DNA from: Staphylotrichum longicolle | Lineage: Eukaryota > Ascomycota > Sordariomycetes > Sordariales > Chaetomiaceae | Direction: 5' to 3' | Length of the DNA stretch: 64,000 bases | Assembly: GCA_019096155.1 (NCBI GenBank) | Contig: JAHCVI010000005.1 | Location: forward strand, 1,126,468-1,190,467 | Part shown: positions 33,775 to 45,045 of the stretch, one piece after another | How the letters are laid out: each line of letters begins with the position of its first letter | Position numbering within the stretch: the first letter of the stretch is position 1 | Translations under genes and position numbers: made by a program | Notes under the pieces: generated by a model | What the model saw: only the letters and a program-made list of their open reading frames with translations | Told to the model about the DNA's origin: nothing | The model's database searches: none

Positions 33775-35404
33775 TTAGGGGGCGGCGGGAAGCACCCAAG
33801 TCACAACGCTCCGAGCAAAGAGCAAACCACTCCAGGTCTCGCCGCTAGAGGTCGTGAGCGTCACGTAAACGTCGTTACTGAACGTGTTTTCAATAACCAA
33901 AGTCGGCGTAAAGTCTGGGTTTAACGTGGCGACGGACTGAATCCCTCCGCCGCCCGAGTAGGTGTAGCTGCCGCTCCCGTCCAGCACAATAGCCCCCTTG
34001 GGAATGAACTTGCTGAACTGGGCCATCATGTAATAGTCGACTTGGAATTTGTACGTGCCGGCTTTGGTATCGACGGTGACCAAACCGCGACAAGTGGTAC
34101 ACCCGCCGGCTAGATGCGGGCCTTGGGCGTTGTCTGTTCCAAGGGTCCATGCTAAGGCGCCCTTTGCCCAGTTCTGCAGCGGTCCTATGGTGAAATCGGC
34201 GGCTTGGCTCCAGCCAGTTGTCGTCGATGTCCAACATTCCGTCATGTACTGATCGACTCCGGGATGCTTGTTGTGAAAATCGGTCAGGGTCCCCCAATTG
34301 TTATTCGAGGCATAGCAATGCCACGCCACAGTGTTGACGTACTGCGAGGCTTTACTTAAGACGGTCTCGGGGTAGCTGGGCACGTCTGGAGTGATCCGTT
34401 AGCTATATTGGACTTTATTACCATCGCTCGGAAGCGGACGCAACTCACCGGTGTTGTGGTCGTACGCCCAGATAGCCGTGTTGAGGCCGGCACTGCGAAG
34501 CGCCGGGCCGACGTTTTGTTGGATCAAGTTGCCGGATTCGTCTGCAAAGACATACAGGGTGGGCATGCCCGCTTGGCTGTTCAGGGGCTCGTTCTGGATT
34601 GTGATGGCATCGATGGTGATGCCGTGCGCCCGGTAAGCCTCGAGGTACTTGACAAAGTACTGGGCGTATTGGCTGGCGTAGGTATGGTTGAGATTGTTGT
34701 TCGCCGTGGTGCCGTCGATCACACCGTTGAGCTTCATCCACCCAGGAGGGCTAGTCAGCAATGTTAGTCATTGATTTTCCTGTTTGTGGTGTGACAGGAG
34801 TCGCTCGGGAGCAAAAGGTGCTTCCGAGAGATCCCAAGACTGCTGATCGGGGCCATTAAAACAGCTCGGATTTGACGTACCTCCACAGGGATCCGAGCAC
34901 CGTCAAGGCCGGCTGCAGAGCCTTCATCCTAGCAAGCAGTAGCGCCATGGATATACCACGGCCCCCGAGATTGAACGACGACAGCGATGCGTCGACCGCG
35001 CCGCCATTGTCGTCATACGAGTAGACCGGGTCCGCAGACAGGTCCGAAGAGGCGATGGTGTGGCGCATCAGCTTGAAGTTGGCGCCTGCATCCGTCATGA
35101 GCTCGATAAGCAGAGATGACAGCTTGTCTGCGGGGAGTGCGTTGAAGGCAGCGACGGTGGCGTCAGTAACGGCAGCACCGAAGCCGTTAATGGTCTGTTT
35201 GTGACCGGACGCTTGATCGTTGATGGAGAGCTTCCACGTCGAGCTGCTTTCCGGGCTGCCGGAACCGCGAACAGGTGCAGCGACAGCCGAGAGCTTGTAA
35301 GTGCCGTCGCTATTCGAGGCAAAAGCCTGGGGCAATGCCCGGGCGTTGAGGGCAGCGCCCATGGCCATCGGCGCGGCGAGCAAAGTGATTGCCAGTGAGA
35401 GCAT
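33775..35404 (-). CDS. Secreted GH30 glycoside hydrolase, probably endo-beta-1,6-glucanase type
   Basis: Exons 34881-35404, 34449-34750 and 33775-34385 give 478 residues with consistent phases (introns 130 and 63 bases). The signal peptide is MLSLAITLLAAPMAMGAALN. The mature enzyme shows the GH30 pattern: INGFGAAVTDA and LMRHTIASSDLSADPVYSYD, then the SPPGWMKLNG strand. The acid/base Glu lies in AITIQNEPLN (about residue 229) and the nucleophile Glu in QYMTECWT (about residue 325). A C-terminal beta-sandwich region follows (DYYMMAQFSKFIPKGAIVL, NTFSNDVYVTL). Fungal GH30 enzymes hydrolyse beta-1,6-glucan, beta-1,6-galactan or xylan; the beta-1,6-glucanase call is by overall resemblance and not certain. 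The gene is intact and likely used in wall or mycoparasitic glucan degradation. Confidence 0.85.
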
Positions 35405-36189
35405 GGCGGGAGCTGCAAGAGTCTTGCACGAGTCGTGACATGAGGGATGACAACGTAGGTAGAGACGGCCTCTTTCCTATAAATATGAGCTTGTCGAGGA
35501 CTTATGTGACATCATTCCATCCGTCAGTGTGTAGAGCACTGCTTGGGTACCCAGGTACCTATGGAAATCGTGGTTCTAGTTGTCATTATTTCCGAGTCGG
35601 CCCTTCCCCGGAGTTCTTGCTGGACTGCACCTCTTTATCTGGGGTTGAATGCGACCTTGGAGACATCAAGCATCACACCGTTGGGTGCTGCCTAATCCTG
35701 CGGCGCTGCATTGTGAAACAGCGGCGTCCTCCCGAGTCCGCAACCGCGCATCCCGTCATACGCTAGCAAACGAGGACAACATGAGTCAGATGAAGGGGAT
35801 AAATTGAAGGGAAGGGGTTGTCCATATGCGAGGCTCTTGCCTATGTAGAGAGAATGTGTTGTGCTGAGGAGGGGTGGAAATCCTACTGCCTTACATCCGT
35901 GCCCGAAAGGAGTGTTGTCGTGCGACCGGAGGCGAGGCCTGTTTTGGCAGCTCCAAGGTTACTCTCAGACCAAGGGCCCACTCGCGACGGAGACTTTTCA
36001 AGGTGTTCTCAGAGAGCTCCACTCGGTTGGGTTCTGCCATGGGAACGCAACTTCGAGCAATGTTGCTTGGGAGGAGGGAGGGGAGATTGCCAAAACTTGA
36101 GGAAGCGGAGGATTGGAAGGGAGCCAAGTCTTAACGAAGCGGCCAATGACAATCCTTCGACAGGGGCATAACCCTCCATTCCGTTCTTA
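35405..36189. other. Intergenic, promoter of the GH30 gene
   Basis: No supported gene. TATAAATA on the plus strand near 35479-35487 is about 75 bases upstream of the GH30 start but is in the opposite orientation to that gene. Confidence 0.4.
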
Positions 36190-37045
36190 TCACCTTGGCC
36201 TGCATTCGAACCCAAACAGCGCAAAAGGGGCCTCTGTCGCCAGCGCCACGACCTTGCCCTCGCCAGGGCCGCCGCAGTAAATGCATATCCAGAACAAGAC
36301 CCAAAAGAAAGTCTCAAGATCGTGTATCAACGAGTGCTGCTCACCTAGAACGGCCCCAATGGCCATAAATGCCCTTGTCCCGGTTTTCCCCTTGGGTCTC
36401 GAGGCACTAACACGGTGCTCCTCGACGGTGAGATCCAAGTCGATCAAAAGCCCGCCGTTGTCCTTGCTTACCATGAGATTACCGTTCGAGATGTCTCAGT
36501 GAAGGAGGCCGGCGTTCTGCCGCAACGACTCGTGCCCTTCAATGCAGTCCGCCAGCGCAGCGAGTAGCGCCGCTCGAGAGCCCGCTTTGTAGCTGGGGAT
36601 TCCCCAGTCGGAAAGATGACACGCCGGTGTACTCGATTTGGTAGCACATCGTTGCTAGCCTTGGTCGGAGAGGTGGAACAGGTTCGCTTGCTTGGCGGCA
36701 AGAAAGCGCCAGTTTCGTGAGACGACCGCTTTGCGCCGGCGATGCTGCTGCTTCGACCGACACGCGGCGGGCCCGCCGCGTTTGTTCTTGGTGAACGTCG
36801 CGGTCGATTCTGCCAGTAGTTCGTGGCCTTCGTGATATCCAAACCTTTTCGAACATTGCCTCGGACATCGCCATCCATGCCATGTACCCGCACAGTCTCG
36901 TCGTGATATTGCCAGTCCACATGAACCACACACTTGCCGGTCGCCTCACTGAGGAACTCGCCCTCCTCCTCACGCACTAGGTATTGCCACGAATCTAACT
37001 CTACTGAATCACCAATTCGACCCCAAAAGAAAGTGGACTACCAGG
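36190..37045 (-). pseudogene. FunK1-type fungal protein kinase, C-terminal half
   Basis: The minus strand shows consecutive blocks of the fungus-specific FunK1 kinase (Pkinase_fungal). IGDSVELDSWQYLVREEEGEF comes first, then YHDETVRVHG, NVRKGLDITKATNY and a Ser/Pro linker with KRTCSTSPTK and RVHRRVI. A frameshift near 36600 leads to DWGIPSYKAGSRAALLAALA and CIEGHESL. The catalytic loop reads LLH, TGA stop (36496-36498), DISNGNLMV, where His-Arg-Asp or His-Gly-Asp is normal. The metal-binding LIDLDL, KTGTRAFMAIG and HDLETFFWVLFWICIY follow. The N-terminal half is missing upstream. CGA to TGA explains the stop. This cannot make an active kinase. Confidence 0.85.
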
Positions 37046-37406
37046 TCCAGATTCACGTTCTCGGCCTCCCCGCAACAACGATAGCTTCTTGTCTTCGTTG
37101 TTGTTCAAAGAGGGCGGTTTCTTGTTCTCATAGCTACCAGTTCTGGGCCCTTCTGAGCAGACATGGAACGTTTAAGGGCGAAACAGGACTCCACCATTTC
37201 CTCTCTTGACTACGACGGCTACGCGTCAAACGACCCCTTCAGCGGCGACCAGCTGCACTCAAACGAATGGGGGGGGCTACTCCAAGTCAAGACGGCCACG
37301 TTTGAGAGCGACCGGCGGGTCGGATCTATAGCTGAAGTTGAGGCACAGTGCCCGTTGCATAAAACGCTGGTTTCACAAGTTAAAAAAAGCACAACTAGAT
37401 CAAATA

Positions 37407-37925
37407 CTAGGAAAATTGGACAGTACATTGATAACAGGTACAATTGTCATACTGCGCCCAAGGGAGTGGTAACGCGTGGGAGGCAACAGAGAGTGCATTG
37501 CTAAGCTCCCCTGACAGAGGAGAGCAAACGAGTGTGGGTGTGTACATATATAAGAAATCATCCCAGATGCTTTCGTAAGCTGGTCGCGCGGTGCAATCTC
37601 CCAGGAGCTCAGCAGCCTGGATCATGGCCTCCGGCTTTTCAAGATCTAGTGAAACTGCCCTCCCGTCGTCTACGTTCACTGTCATATTCACGTATTCGTA
37701 TCTTGGTGGCAGAAGGAAATGGACGGGATACCCGATGGCAGGCTGAAGGAAAGCCTCAGTGACGGAGTGAATATAATCAAGCCCACTGCGCACACTGCCA
37801 TCGTCATTATCCTTCCAGCCATCGATTGTCACAAGAGAAAATAAAAAGAAACCGTAGAGCGGCTTTTTGGCATTGTAGCACACGCCGCTCGGCGCCCGTG
37901 GCCGACGTTGCCCGTCATGATGCAC
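37407..37925 (-). CDS. Hypothetical ORF, 172 codons
   Basis: A single minus-strand ORF with coding-like stretches (SGLDYIHSVTEAFLQPAIG, NMTVNVDDGRAVSLDLEKP, YESIWDDFLYMY). I recognise no family. The N-terminal few residues overlap the repeat at 37880. There is no signal peptide, although YGFFLFSLVTI near residue 25 is hydrophobic. It may be a fragment or an exon of a larger lost gene. Confidence 0.35.
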   Translation of the reverse strand: MHHDGQRRPRAPSGVCYNAKKPLYGFFLFSLVTIDGWKDNDDGSVRSGLDYIHSVTEAFLQPAIGYPVHFLLPPRYEYVNMTVNVDDGRAVSLDLEKPEAMIQAAELLGDCTARPAYESIWDDFLYMYTPTLVCSPLSGELSNALSVASHALPLPWAQYDNCTCYQCTVQFS

Positions 37926-38070
37926 ACCTGGCCGACCGGATCTTATCGTAGATTAAGGTCTTGCTGATGCCTGGCTCCGTACAGCCGGACTTTGAATCGT
38001 GGTGTTGATCAACAAGACGGAGAGTTTTCAAGTCAGAAGTGTCTAGTGGAACGGTCCCCTTTGCTCTCAA
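37880..38070 (+). repeat. Dispersed direct repeat R2, copy A
   Basis: Matches 46740-46925 on the same strand. Shared words include GCCCGTCATGATGC, CCTGGCCGAC, TTATCGTAGATT, TTGATCAACAA and ACGGAGAGTTT. Copies have diverged by scattered substitutions over about 165 bases. Confidence 0.75.
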
Positions 38071-38714
38071 AAGTCAGCCCGGGTTGATAAATCCAAACGT
38101 AGTGCATGTGAAACTCGGCCCGTAGAAATGACGAGGCTACCCGAAAAAGATAAAGTGGTTGAAGCCGGGGTAGATCTGGGCTTTCGTGTTCTAATCATGA
38201 TCAGTAGGATGGAAAGACTCGACGTAAGCACAACTGTCTACGCGGTCTTGCGGACACAGTTCTTCAATGCGTTCCGCGCCTTTCCAAGCGATCGCAACCT
38301 TACGTTCAACAAGTGCTAGTTACTGGTTTATCAATGTGAAACACGCCGCACACGTGGCATCATGCCAACGAACACAATACTTCACCTCAATGGCCTCAGC
38401 ACTACGCCTCGAATAATGCTTGACGATGGCGATCAAGAAAGTCCTTGACCCCTCAGCTGACCGATCTCCGCGTCGTCCGCTGGTATTCGGACGTCTGAGT
38501 ATTTCTACTGCACTACAGGTCTGCATCGGGAACAGAGGCTCTGGAAACAAAGAAAAGAAGTGTGGTTATACCATTGATATCAGCTGGCAACCACCCGCAT
38601 TGCAAGATAGAGTCGTCTCTCATCATCCGGGGTGCCGCTATCCAACACCAATAAACCCTGTTCTTCATCAATCTCCCCACCCCCACGCTCAAAAACACCT
38701 CGATAACCCCTCTA
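38071..38714. other. Intergenic, nothing supported
   Basis: Short ORFs without motifs; it ends at the GH55 stop codon. Confidence 0.45.
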
Positions 38715-41165
38715 CTACACCCCGGCCTCAAACAGTGCAATTGAATGCACAAACCCATCAATGTTATCCTCATAGTTGGCCACGTCCACTCCGCCAACAG
38801 TCACCATTTTGTTCGTCCCGACCGTGTTGAGGTTATACACCCTCACCTCACTCTGCCCCTCGACGCTAAAGGTCCTCTTCTGACACGTCGCGCCCTTCCC
38901 GACCGCGCTGCAGTTCACGTCATAGTTGTCGAAGAAGCTGTACAGTCCCGCGCCGTACACCACCAACCCCTTGGAATCGACCACCCTCAATCCCCACCCA
39001 GACTCGCCCTCGGCCAGCACAGGATCATGATACTCTTGAAGCGCCGCAAACGGCAGCGAAGCATCCGGGTTCGGCTGATAGTACGCCGTCTCGGTCTGGA
39101 TCTGGCCCATATACACGTTGGCCGCGTCTACAAACTGGTACTCGTACATCTGGTGGTGCTCGACGCTCGAGCCGACCAGCCACAGTGGGCCCTGGGAACC
39201 CTCGACCAACAAGCCGCGGCCGGCGTAGACGGTAATCTGCTGGTTGTTGGCACCGGACTCGATGTCGTGGTCCGCGACCCAGATCCAGCAGTTCTCCATG
39301 TACAGCGAGGCCGCCGAGGGGGTAATGTGTACGCTCATGAAGGCCGCGACGCACTCAGCTGGGATGTTGGCGGCGGTGATGGGGATTTCGGGAGCTTTGG
39401 CGCACTGCGCGAGCTGGAGGTTGGAGCCGGCGAAGCCGCCGACGCGGACGTGGACGTCCCACAGGCCTGAGGGGGTGGTGGTGGGCGAGGCGAGGTTGTA
39501 CTGGAGGATGATGGCGCCCGGCTGGGAGCCGCGCGTGGACAGGATGGTGTTGGACCACTCGACGCAGCCAGTGGCGCCGGGGGTGCCTACCTGCACGACG
39601 GGCTGCGGGGAGGAGGCCGAGGCGAAGAAAGAGCCCGAGGAAATGATCACAGGGAAGGCCTCGCCAAAGATGCGAGAGCCGGCGGGGATGTGGATGGTGC
39701 TGGTCACGACGTACATGCCGGCGTCGAGATAGACGATCTTGTTGGCGGCGGCAGCCGAAGCGAAGAGCGCGTTGAGGGCGTCAGTGTCGTCGGTGCTTCC
39801 GTCGCCCTTGGCGCCTGAGGCGCGCGCGCTAACGAACTCGGACACTGGGATAGTCTCGTACTGAGGCCTGGAGCGTTCGTAGTATGCATTACCGGCAAGG
39901 AGCGATGGCGGGCGGGTGTTAGGAGCGATAGAGCCCTCAAAGGTGTTGGGGCTCGAAGTTGGCGTATACTTGTGGCCGCGGCCCCAGGCTGTGATGACCG
40001 ACTGCCCGGACGAGCCGGCAAGGACGGTGCCCGACGGGTCGCGGATGGCGGTCGGTACGTTGTTGAGTTGCAGGTTCTCAAAGACGAAGTTGTTGGCGAC
40101 CGGAGGATTGGTGGTACCGGCGCTGCCGTATGCTATGCCGACGGGTGTGTCGTTGATCTCGCTGTCGATGATGGTGATAGATCCGACACCGAGGGTCCCA
40201 CCGCCGCCAGCTGTGAAGTCGAAGCCGACGGAGCAGTTATTGATACTCACGCTTTGGTACGTCCAGCCCCACGACCAGAACTGCTGGATGGCCGTCTGAG
40301 CGTTGTAGACGGTGATGTTGCGCATGGTGAACTGTTGGTTGCCAATGGCCATAGCCTGGGCGCCGCCGTAAAAGACGAGGTCGCCAATGTAGCCGCCGGA
40401 ACCCTCCTCGATGAACAAACCCCGGTGTTGGGTGCCCGCCGCCTGGGACAACTGGAAGACGATGTTGGATAGCGACGTCGACTGCGAGCTGGGCCAGTGG
40501 ATGCCCGATATGCCCGTCCCGGTAGGGACGTTGGTGGTATCGATGACGAAGTTGGCAACCTGGCGCCAGAAGACGTTTGTTGCTCCCCAAGCCAGACCGT
40601 TGCTGCCATAGGGGTTGGTGTCCAGAAGCCAGCCGCCGTCAAAGTTGGCCGTCGCCTTGAGCACGGGCAGGCATCCGGGGTTGCCAATCAGCTGGGTGTT
40701 GTAGAAATCGATGATGGGAGACGACACCATGTAGGTGCCCGGCGGAAAGTAGACCAGGCCGGGCGTCTTGGTGCTGCCGGTACAGCCCGGGCCGCAGCGG
40801 TTGCCGTCGCTGATAGCCTGGTTAATGGCCGCCGTGTCATCCGTGACACCATCCCCTTTGGCGCCGAAGTCCCTGACGTTGCGGAAGACCTTGTAGCCCG
40901 AGCCGGCGAAGGGGGCAGCGCCATGGTGCGTGATCTTGTCGAGCCAGAAGTCGGTGCAAGCGGCGATAGGGACGCTGCTGGTGGAGCTGGGGGGGGCGGA
41001 TGACGAGCTCGAGCTGGAGAGGGCGGCGCTAGGGGAGCCGGTGCTCGAGGCGCCAGTGGAAGCAGCGTCGATGGAAGAGTTCCGAGTAGAAGCAGTGTTG
41101 GTGGAAGCACTGCTCGAGATCAGGGCCGAGACGGCAAGGAGCGACTGAAGCGAGAGACGATGCAT
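38715..41165 (-). CDS. Secreted GH55 exo-beta-1,3-glucanase
   Basis: An intronless 816-residue gene. I start at the ATG at 41165, because MHRLSLQSLLAVSALISSSAS is a proper signal peptide; the frame is open 52 codons further up but without one. A Ser/Thr-rich linker to about residue 65 precedes the catalytic region. Two right-handed beta-helix (pectate-lyase-3-like) domains begin with paired motifs: VRDFGAKGDGVTDDTAAIN at about residue 95-115 and SGAKGDGSTDDTDALN at about residue 445. Further family blocks are GLVYFPPGTYMVSSPI, FWSWGWTYQSVSINNC, MENCWIWVADHDIE and GPLWLVGSSVEHHQMYEYQF. GH55 enzymes cut beta-1,3-glucan from the non-reducing end and act outside the cell, in wall remodelling or attack on other fungi or beta-glucan. 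Reading frame and motifs are complete. Confidence 0.95.
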   Translation of the reverse strand: MHRLSLQSLLAVSALISSSASTNTASTRNSSIDAASTGASSTGSPSAALSSSSSSSAPPSSTSSVPIAACTDFWLDKITHHGAAPFAGSGYKVFRNVRDFGAKGDGVTDDTAAINQAISDGNRCGPGCTGSTKTPGLVYFPPGTYMVSSPIIDFYNTQLIGNPGCLPVLKATANFDGGWLLDTNPYGSNGLAWGATNVFWRQVANFVIDTTNVPTGTGISGIHWPSSQSTSLSNIVFQLSQAAGTQHRGLFIEEGSGGYIGDLVFYGGAQAMAIGNQQFTMRNITVYNAQTAIQQFWSWGWTYQSVSINNCSVGFDFTAGGGGTLGVGSITIIDSEINDTPVGIAYGSAGTTNPPVANNFVFENLQLNNVPTAIRDPSGTVLAGSSGQSVITAWGRGHKYTPTSSPNTFEGSIAPNTRPPSLLAGNAYYERSRPQYETIPVSEFVSARASGAKGDGSTDDTDALNALFASAAAANKIVYLDAGMYVVTSTIHIPAGSRIFGEAFPVIISSGSFFASASSPQPVVQVGTPGATGCVEWSNTILSTRGSQPGAIILQYNLASPTTTPSGLWDVHVRVGGFAGSNLQLAQCAKAPEIPITAANIPAECVAAFMSVHITPSAASLYMENCWIWVADHDIESGANNQQITVYAGRGLLVEGSQGPLWLVGSSVEHHQMYEYQFVDAANVYMGQIQTETAYYQPNPDASLPFAALQEYHDPVLAEGESGWGLRVVDSKGLVVYGAGLYSFFDNYDVNCSAVGKGATCQKRTFSVEGQSEVRVYNLNTVGTNKMVTVGGVDVANYEDNIDGFVHSIALFEAGV

Positions 41166-43589
41166 TTTGAGACAGATGCAAGTGATTTCCGACGAGTGAG
41201 TGCGATGCGCCTCAAATGACTCTGGCCGCACCGTGGACTGGCTGAGACTGCTGGGGGCTTGACAGTGCGTGCTCGTCCAGGAAAGAGAACAGAGGATTGA
41301 CAAGAGTTTAATAAAGAGCATATCCCGACCCTGTCCCGAGTCAGCGTTCCCCCCCCCCCCCCCAAAAAAAACCCAAGCCCAACCAAGGCCATGCCATCCG
41401 CGCTGCTCTGTACCGTGGAGCTACGTCAATGTTGCGCCCAGAATGACAGGTACTCGGCCCCTGCGCCCAACGACCCCCTCGGTACTTTTCCAGGCCGAGA
41501 AACAAATCAATTTGACGGCGGCAGGCGGGGGGGTTGCAGTCCGCCAAGAGCAGACGCTAGCATCTAGCCCGAAGTGTGTGCTGAGCGGGCGTATCGAAAT
41601 TTTGGACGAACAGGGAGCGCAATAACGTCGAGGGAAATAAACTACTTCAATATAAGTACGCAGTATCGACAGTCCGTCGGACATGGTTCGCAACAAGGCG
41701 AGACGGCAAGACCAGCCCTGCACGTAGCAGACCAACTTTATTAGTAGTTAATCTGCTCGCCTGGTCTGAGACGAGAGTCTTGCTCCAAGTACTCGTCGGA
41801 GCTAAAACGGCGCCTCCCGACCTACCGGCAACGTATACCAGGTAGGCAAGGTGGTTAACCTGGGCCAAAACCCGCAACATCGCAACATCGCCGACCATAC
41901 ATATTTGGCAGCGAAATAATGCCACACCCCCTTGATTCCATGTCTACTTCGTTTAACGTCCCTGCATACCAACCTACCTTGGGGAAGCTACCCACACCCC
42001 ACCTTTCCCCCGCGCAGTCTCCGCCAAGCTGTGGAGGTGGAGGACTGGGAATTGCCCACATCCAGGCGATGGTAAGTTTCACTGCAACCCGGAAGATCTA
42101 GGCGAGGGTGGGGTACTTGGCTTGGCTTGCATTTGGCGGGGTACTGTGTCATTTCAAGGGCTGTCAAAGTCCCGCTGGGATTGCTAGCCGAGCAAAGTCC
42201 CGTGACGGGTGGGCCCCAGGGTCACCATCGTGGCCCAGGTTAACCTGCTGCCTTGAGCATTCTGTGTGTAGCGCCCAGCGTCGGCCCGAATTGTGTGTCT
42301 CCACTACCGACACTCCAGATTCACTGTCCCTGACATTAACCGCCCTTGGAACAGCCCCCCAATCTTAAATCTCTCCACTACATTTTTGCAGCGCGCATCA
42401 CCAAACTGCAGCGATTTTGGACGAACTGACATGCCTACCACCCCACCTCGTGCTCAGACTGGGGTGGGTTTCGTCGCGCCCTGGCATAAACACCGACTAC
42501 ATACCGACTACTAGTACTCCGCATCTACTTCGACCCAGGGGACCCCAAGAAGCACCCTGTGACCGACATCGGGCCGTCTGAGAGGAACTTTCATACAAGG
42601 TTGGTACTCGTCCTGCGCATCTGGGAGAGTCGAGATGGGTGGTGTCCTTGACTTCCGTCTTGCGACGCAACCTCCTTTCTGAGTGCTGGCCCACTGCTGT
42701 GTCTGACTGAAGGGGAAACATAAAGCCAACTTACCTAGGTATCTAGGCAGTCAATCAGATGGCACTCCAATTCGAAACCATGTGCCGGTCGCCTAAGCCC
42801 CATCAGGGTAGATTCATGTAGAGCGAGCCCGTCCCCCACGAGCGTTGTAAGATATGGGCAGCAGCAAAACCCAGGGCTTAATGAAAACAGGCAAATGGGA
42901 TCTCCTTTTATTTTTGCCGCTGTGCTCAGCGTTTGCTCTGACGAGAACCAAGTCTGAGCTCAATGGCGCAGCGAGCGTAGGACGCGTGCGTGCCGCTCGA
43001 TGGTGAACCACGGTATTGGTTTCCCAACTTGCTCAAGCGCTAGCTGTGTCTCCGGTCTTTTGCTTCTCTTTGGTCTAATACTAACCTGGAGAGCAACCCT
43101 TGCGCAAAGGCCTGGATTACATTCACTAAACGGAGCAAACAAAAAGTTGTCGGAAAACCAGTCACTTTTACAACAACTCTAGCAGCTCAGTATCGGCATC
43201 ACCAAGAAACATGTTCAAGAGATGAGGTAGCTGCCCTGGCCTGTATTGAGAATGACACCACATGATGTCTACTGCCTAGGTAGGTTGAACTCTTATTCTG
43301 GGACCTTCAAAGCGAGCTCAACTGCTTACCCATCGTCATCATCGGCCCGAACAAGTTGGACCATGGATGTTGGGTGGTACTCCACAACAATCGGCCCTTC
43401 GCTGGAGGAATCTAGCTCCGAACCCCCGGCGGAGACCAGGGGAGGAAAATACAGACTGGATACCTAGGTGGGTGGAAGAATTCTTCCCCATATCTAGTGC
43501 TCCTGGAAACCACGCATACTTCTGGGGTCCCCGCATGTCATCTCGTGCCAATACCTGCATTTCCCCATGTCTGGATCCTCCGAACCAAC
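41166..43589. other. Intergenic with C15/A8 run, nothing supported
   Basis: About 2.4 kb. It holds 15 consecutive C (41349-41363) followed by eight A (41364-41371), roughly 185 bases upstream of the GH55 start. No ORF has motifs. The last few hundred bases may be the decayed front of the LINE that follows. Confidence 0.45.
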
Positions 43590-45040
43590 GACAAGTAGGT
43601 CAACGAAATCTTCGAAGGAGCGAGGACCAGAGGCGAGGATTGGCACCCGATCAAAATAGACGACGTGGTGAAGGCAGTGGTTGTTGGGGAAGACGGGCAC
43701 ACGGTCAAGAACGGCTTCGCCCAGATATTCTGCGCGGAAAATGGGGTAGCGGGGGTCATAAAGTCCTTCTAGCTCTCGAAAGGTGACAAGCGGACGGGTT
43801 CGATGGCGGTGTTCCTGGCGAGCGCAACGGAAGCGAATCGCCTACTCGAGAACCGCTTAGTTAAGATCGGAGGTCAAATCGCCTTCGTGAGCAAGTACCA
43901 GAAGATGCCCAGGCCCACCCGATACTACAACTACAACCGATACGGCCACTACCAAGCAAGATGCGTATACAACACCACCTACGGCAAATGCACCGGCAAC
44001 TACTATTCCGACACATGCACGGCGACGGAAAAGAAGTGCCCGGCGTATAGAGTGGCTCACGCAGTCACCGATCCAGGGTACCCCGTGTACAAAAGGGAGA
44101 AGGCCAATCTAATGCGAGTGCTCAGGCAATTGGACGTACAAACGCAAGTCTCGGTAGCCTATACCTAAAACGGTCGGAATCCTACAAGTGAACGCCGGCA
44201 GAAGAGCCAGAGTACAACTAAGCATCCTCAACGATAAATCGACACAAGACTTTAACGCAATCATGGTTACGGAACCACGCATCATAGACTTTGACAACCA
44301 ACCAGTAGTGCATCAACACCACTACTAGAACCCCATCAGGCCGACCCTTGTTCGAGGAGACTTAGTCATCCGCTCGTTCAGGTCTCTTTTATACATCAAC
44401 AAGAAAACACGGTTTCAGCAAATCCCTATCCCATCTTCGGACATCGTAGCGGGACTTCTCAGGACGAACACACAGAAGATCCTGCTCATGTCAGTGTATA
44501 TACCGCGAGACAGCGATCTGTCGACGGAGGAAAATAATGCTGAGCTGATCCAAAGGCTACAGCTGATCACAACCACATGGAAGACAGCTAAGGAGAAATA
44601 GGGCACGGACACCCAGCTGCTAGTAGGGGGAGACTTCAACAGACACGACCAACTATAGGGAGGCAACCCCATAGCCCACTCGCAACGTCAAGGGGAAGGC
44701 ACCCCGATCCTAGAGTGGATATGCGACAACGGCCTGAAGAGCATGCTGCCACGAGGGGCGAAGACGTTTCAGGCCGGCCCAACCGAGTCCACCATCGACC
44801 TGGTGTTGGCAACAAGTGGCCTCGCCGAGAGGTATCTCAAGTGCCAGATCCACGAGGTAGACCATAGATCGGACCACCGAGCTATCATGTCGATTCTCAA
44901 CGACCGAAGGGCCCAAGACAATAAACGCCAGAACTTCAACCTTCGCAAGACAGACTGGGACGCAGTCCGCAAAGAGCTGAACCGGACACTTTTCCCAGAC
45001 CTCAATCGCTTCATATAAGTCATCAACGCCATAAATCAAT
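43590..45040 (+). mobile_element. Tad-like LINE retrotransposon, truncated and RIP-like mutated
   Basis: ORF1 remnant (about 43590-44168): EIFEGARTRGEDWHPIKIDDV, KNGFAQIFCAENGVAGVIK, TAG at 43770-43772, then SKGDKRTGSMAVFLAS and a zinc-knuckle region. The knuckle reads RYYNYNRYGHYQARC and YNTTYGKCTGNYYSDTC, with Tyr where Cys or His is expected. ORF2 remnant (44170-45040): apurinic-type endonuclease blocks QVNAGR, MVTEPRI, VYIPRDSD, GGDFNRHDQL, TAG (44656-44658), GG, and ESTIDLVLATSGL. A further TAG is at 44600-44602. The element stops just before the reverse transcriptase would begin and meets a Fot1-like relic at 45046. Stops replacing Trp and Tyr replacing Cys are G-to-A changes on this strand. 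Confidence 0.8.
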
Positions 45041-45045
45041 AGAAA

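Noticed and set aside
38745..39470. 241-codon ORF antisense to GH55
   Set aside because: GC-rich third positions of the real gene keep the other strand open. GH55 motifs fix the coding strand.
43590..45040. Functional reverse transcriptase
   Set aside because: The element ends before the reverse transcriptase region, and ORF1 and ORF2 carry stops and lost zinc ligands.
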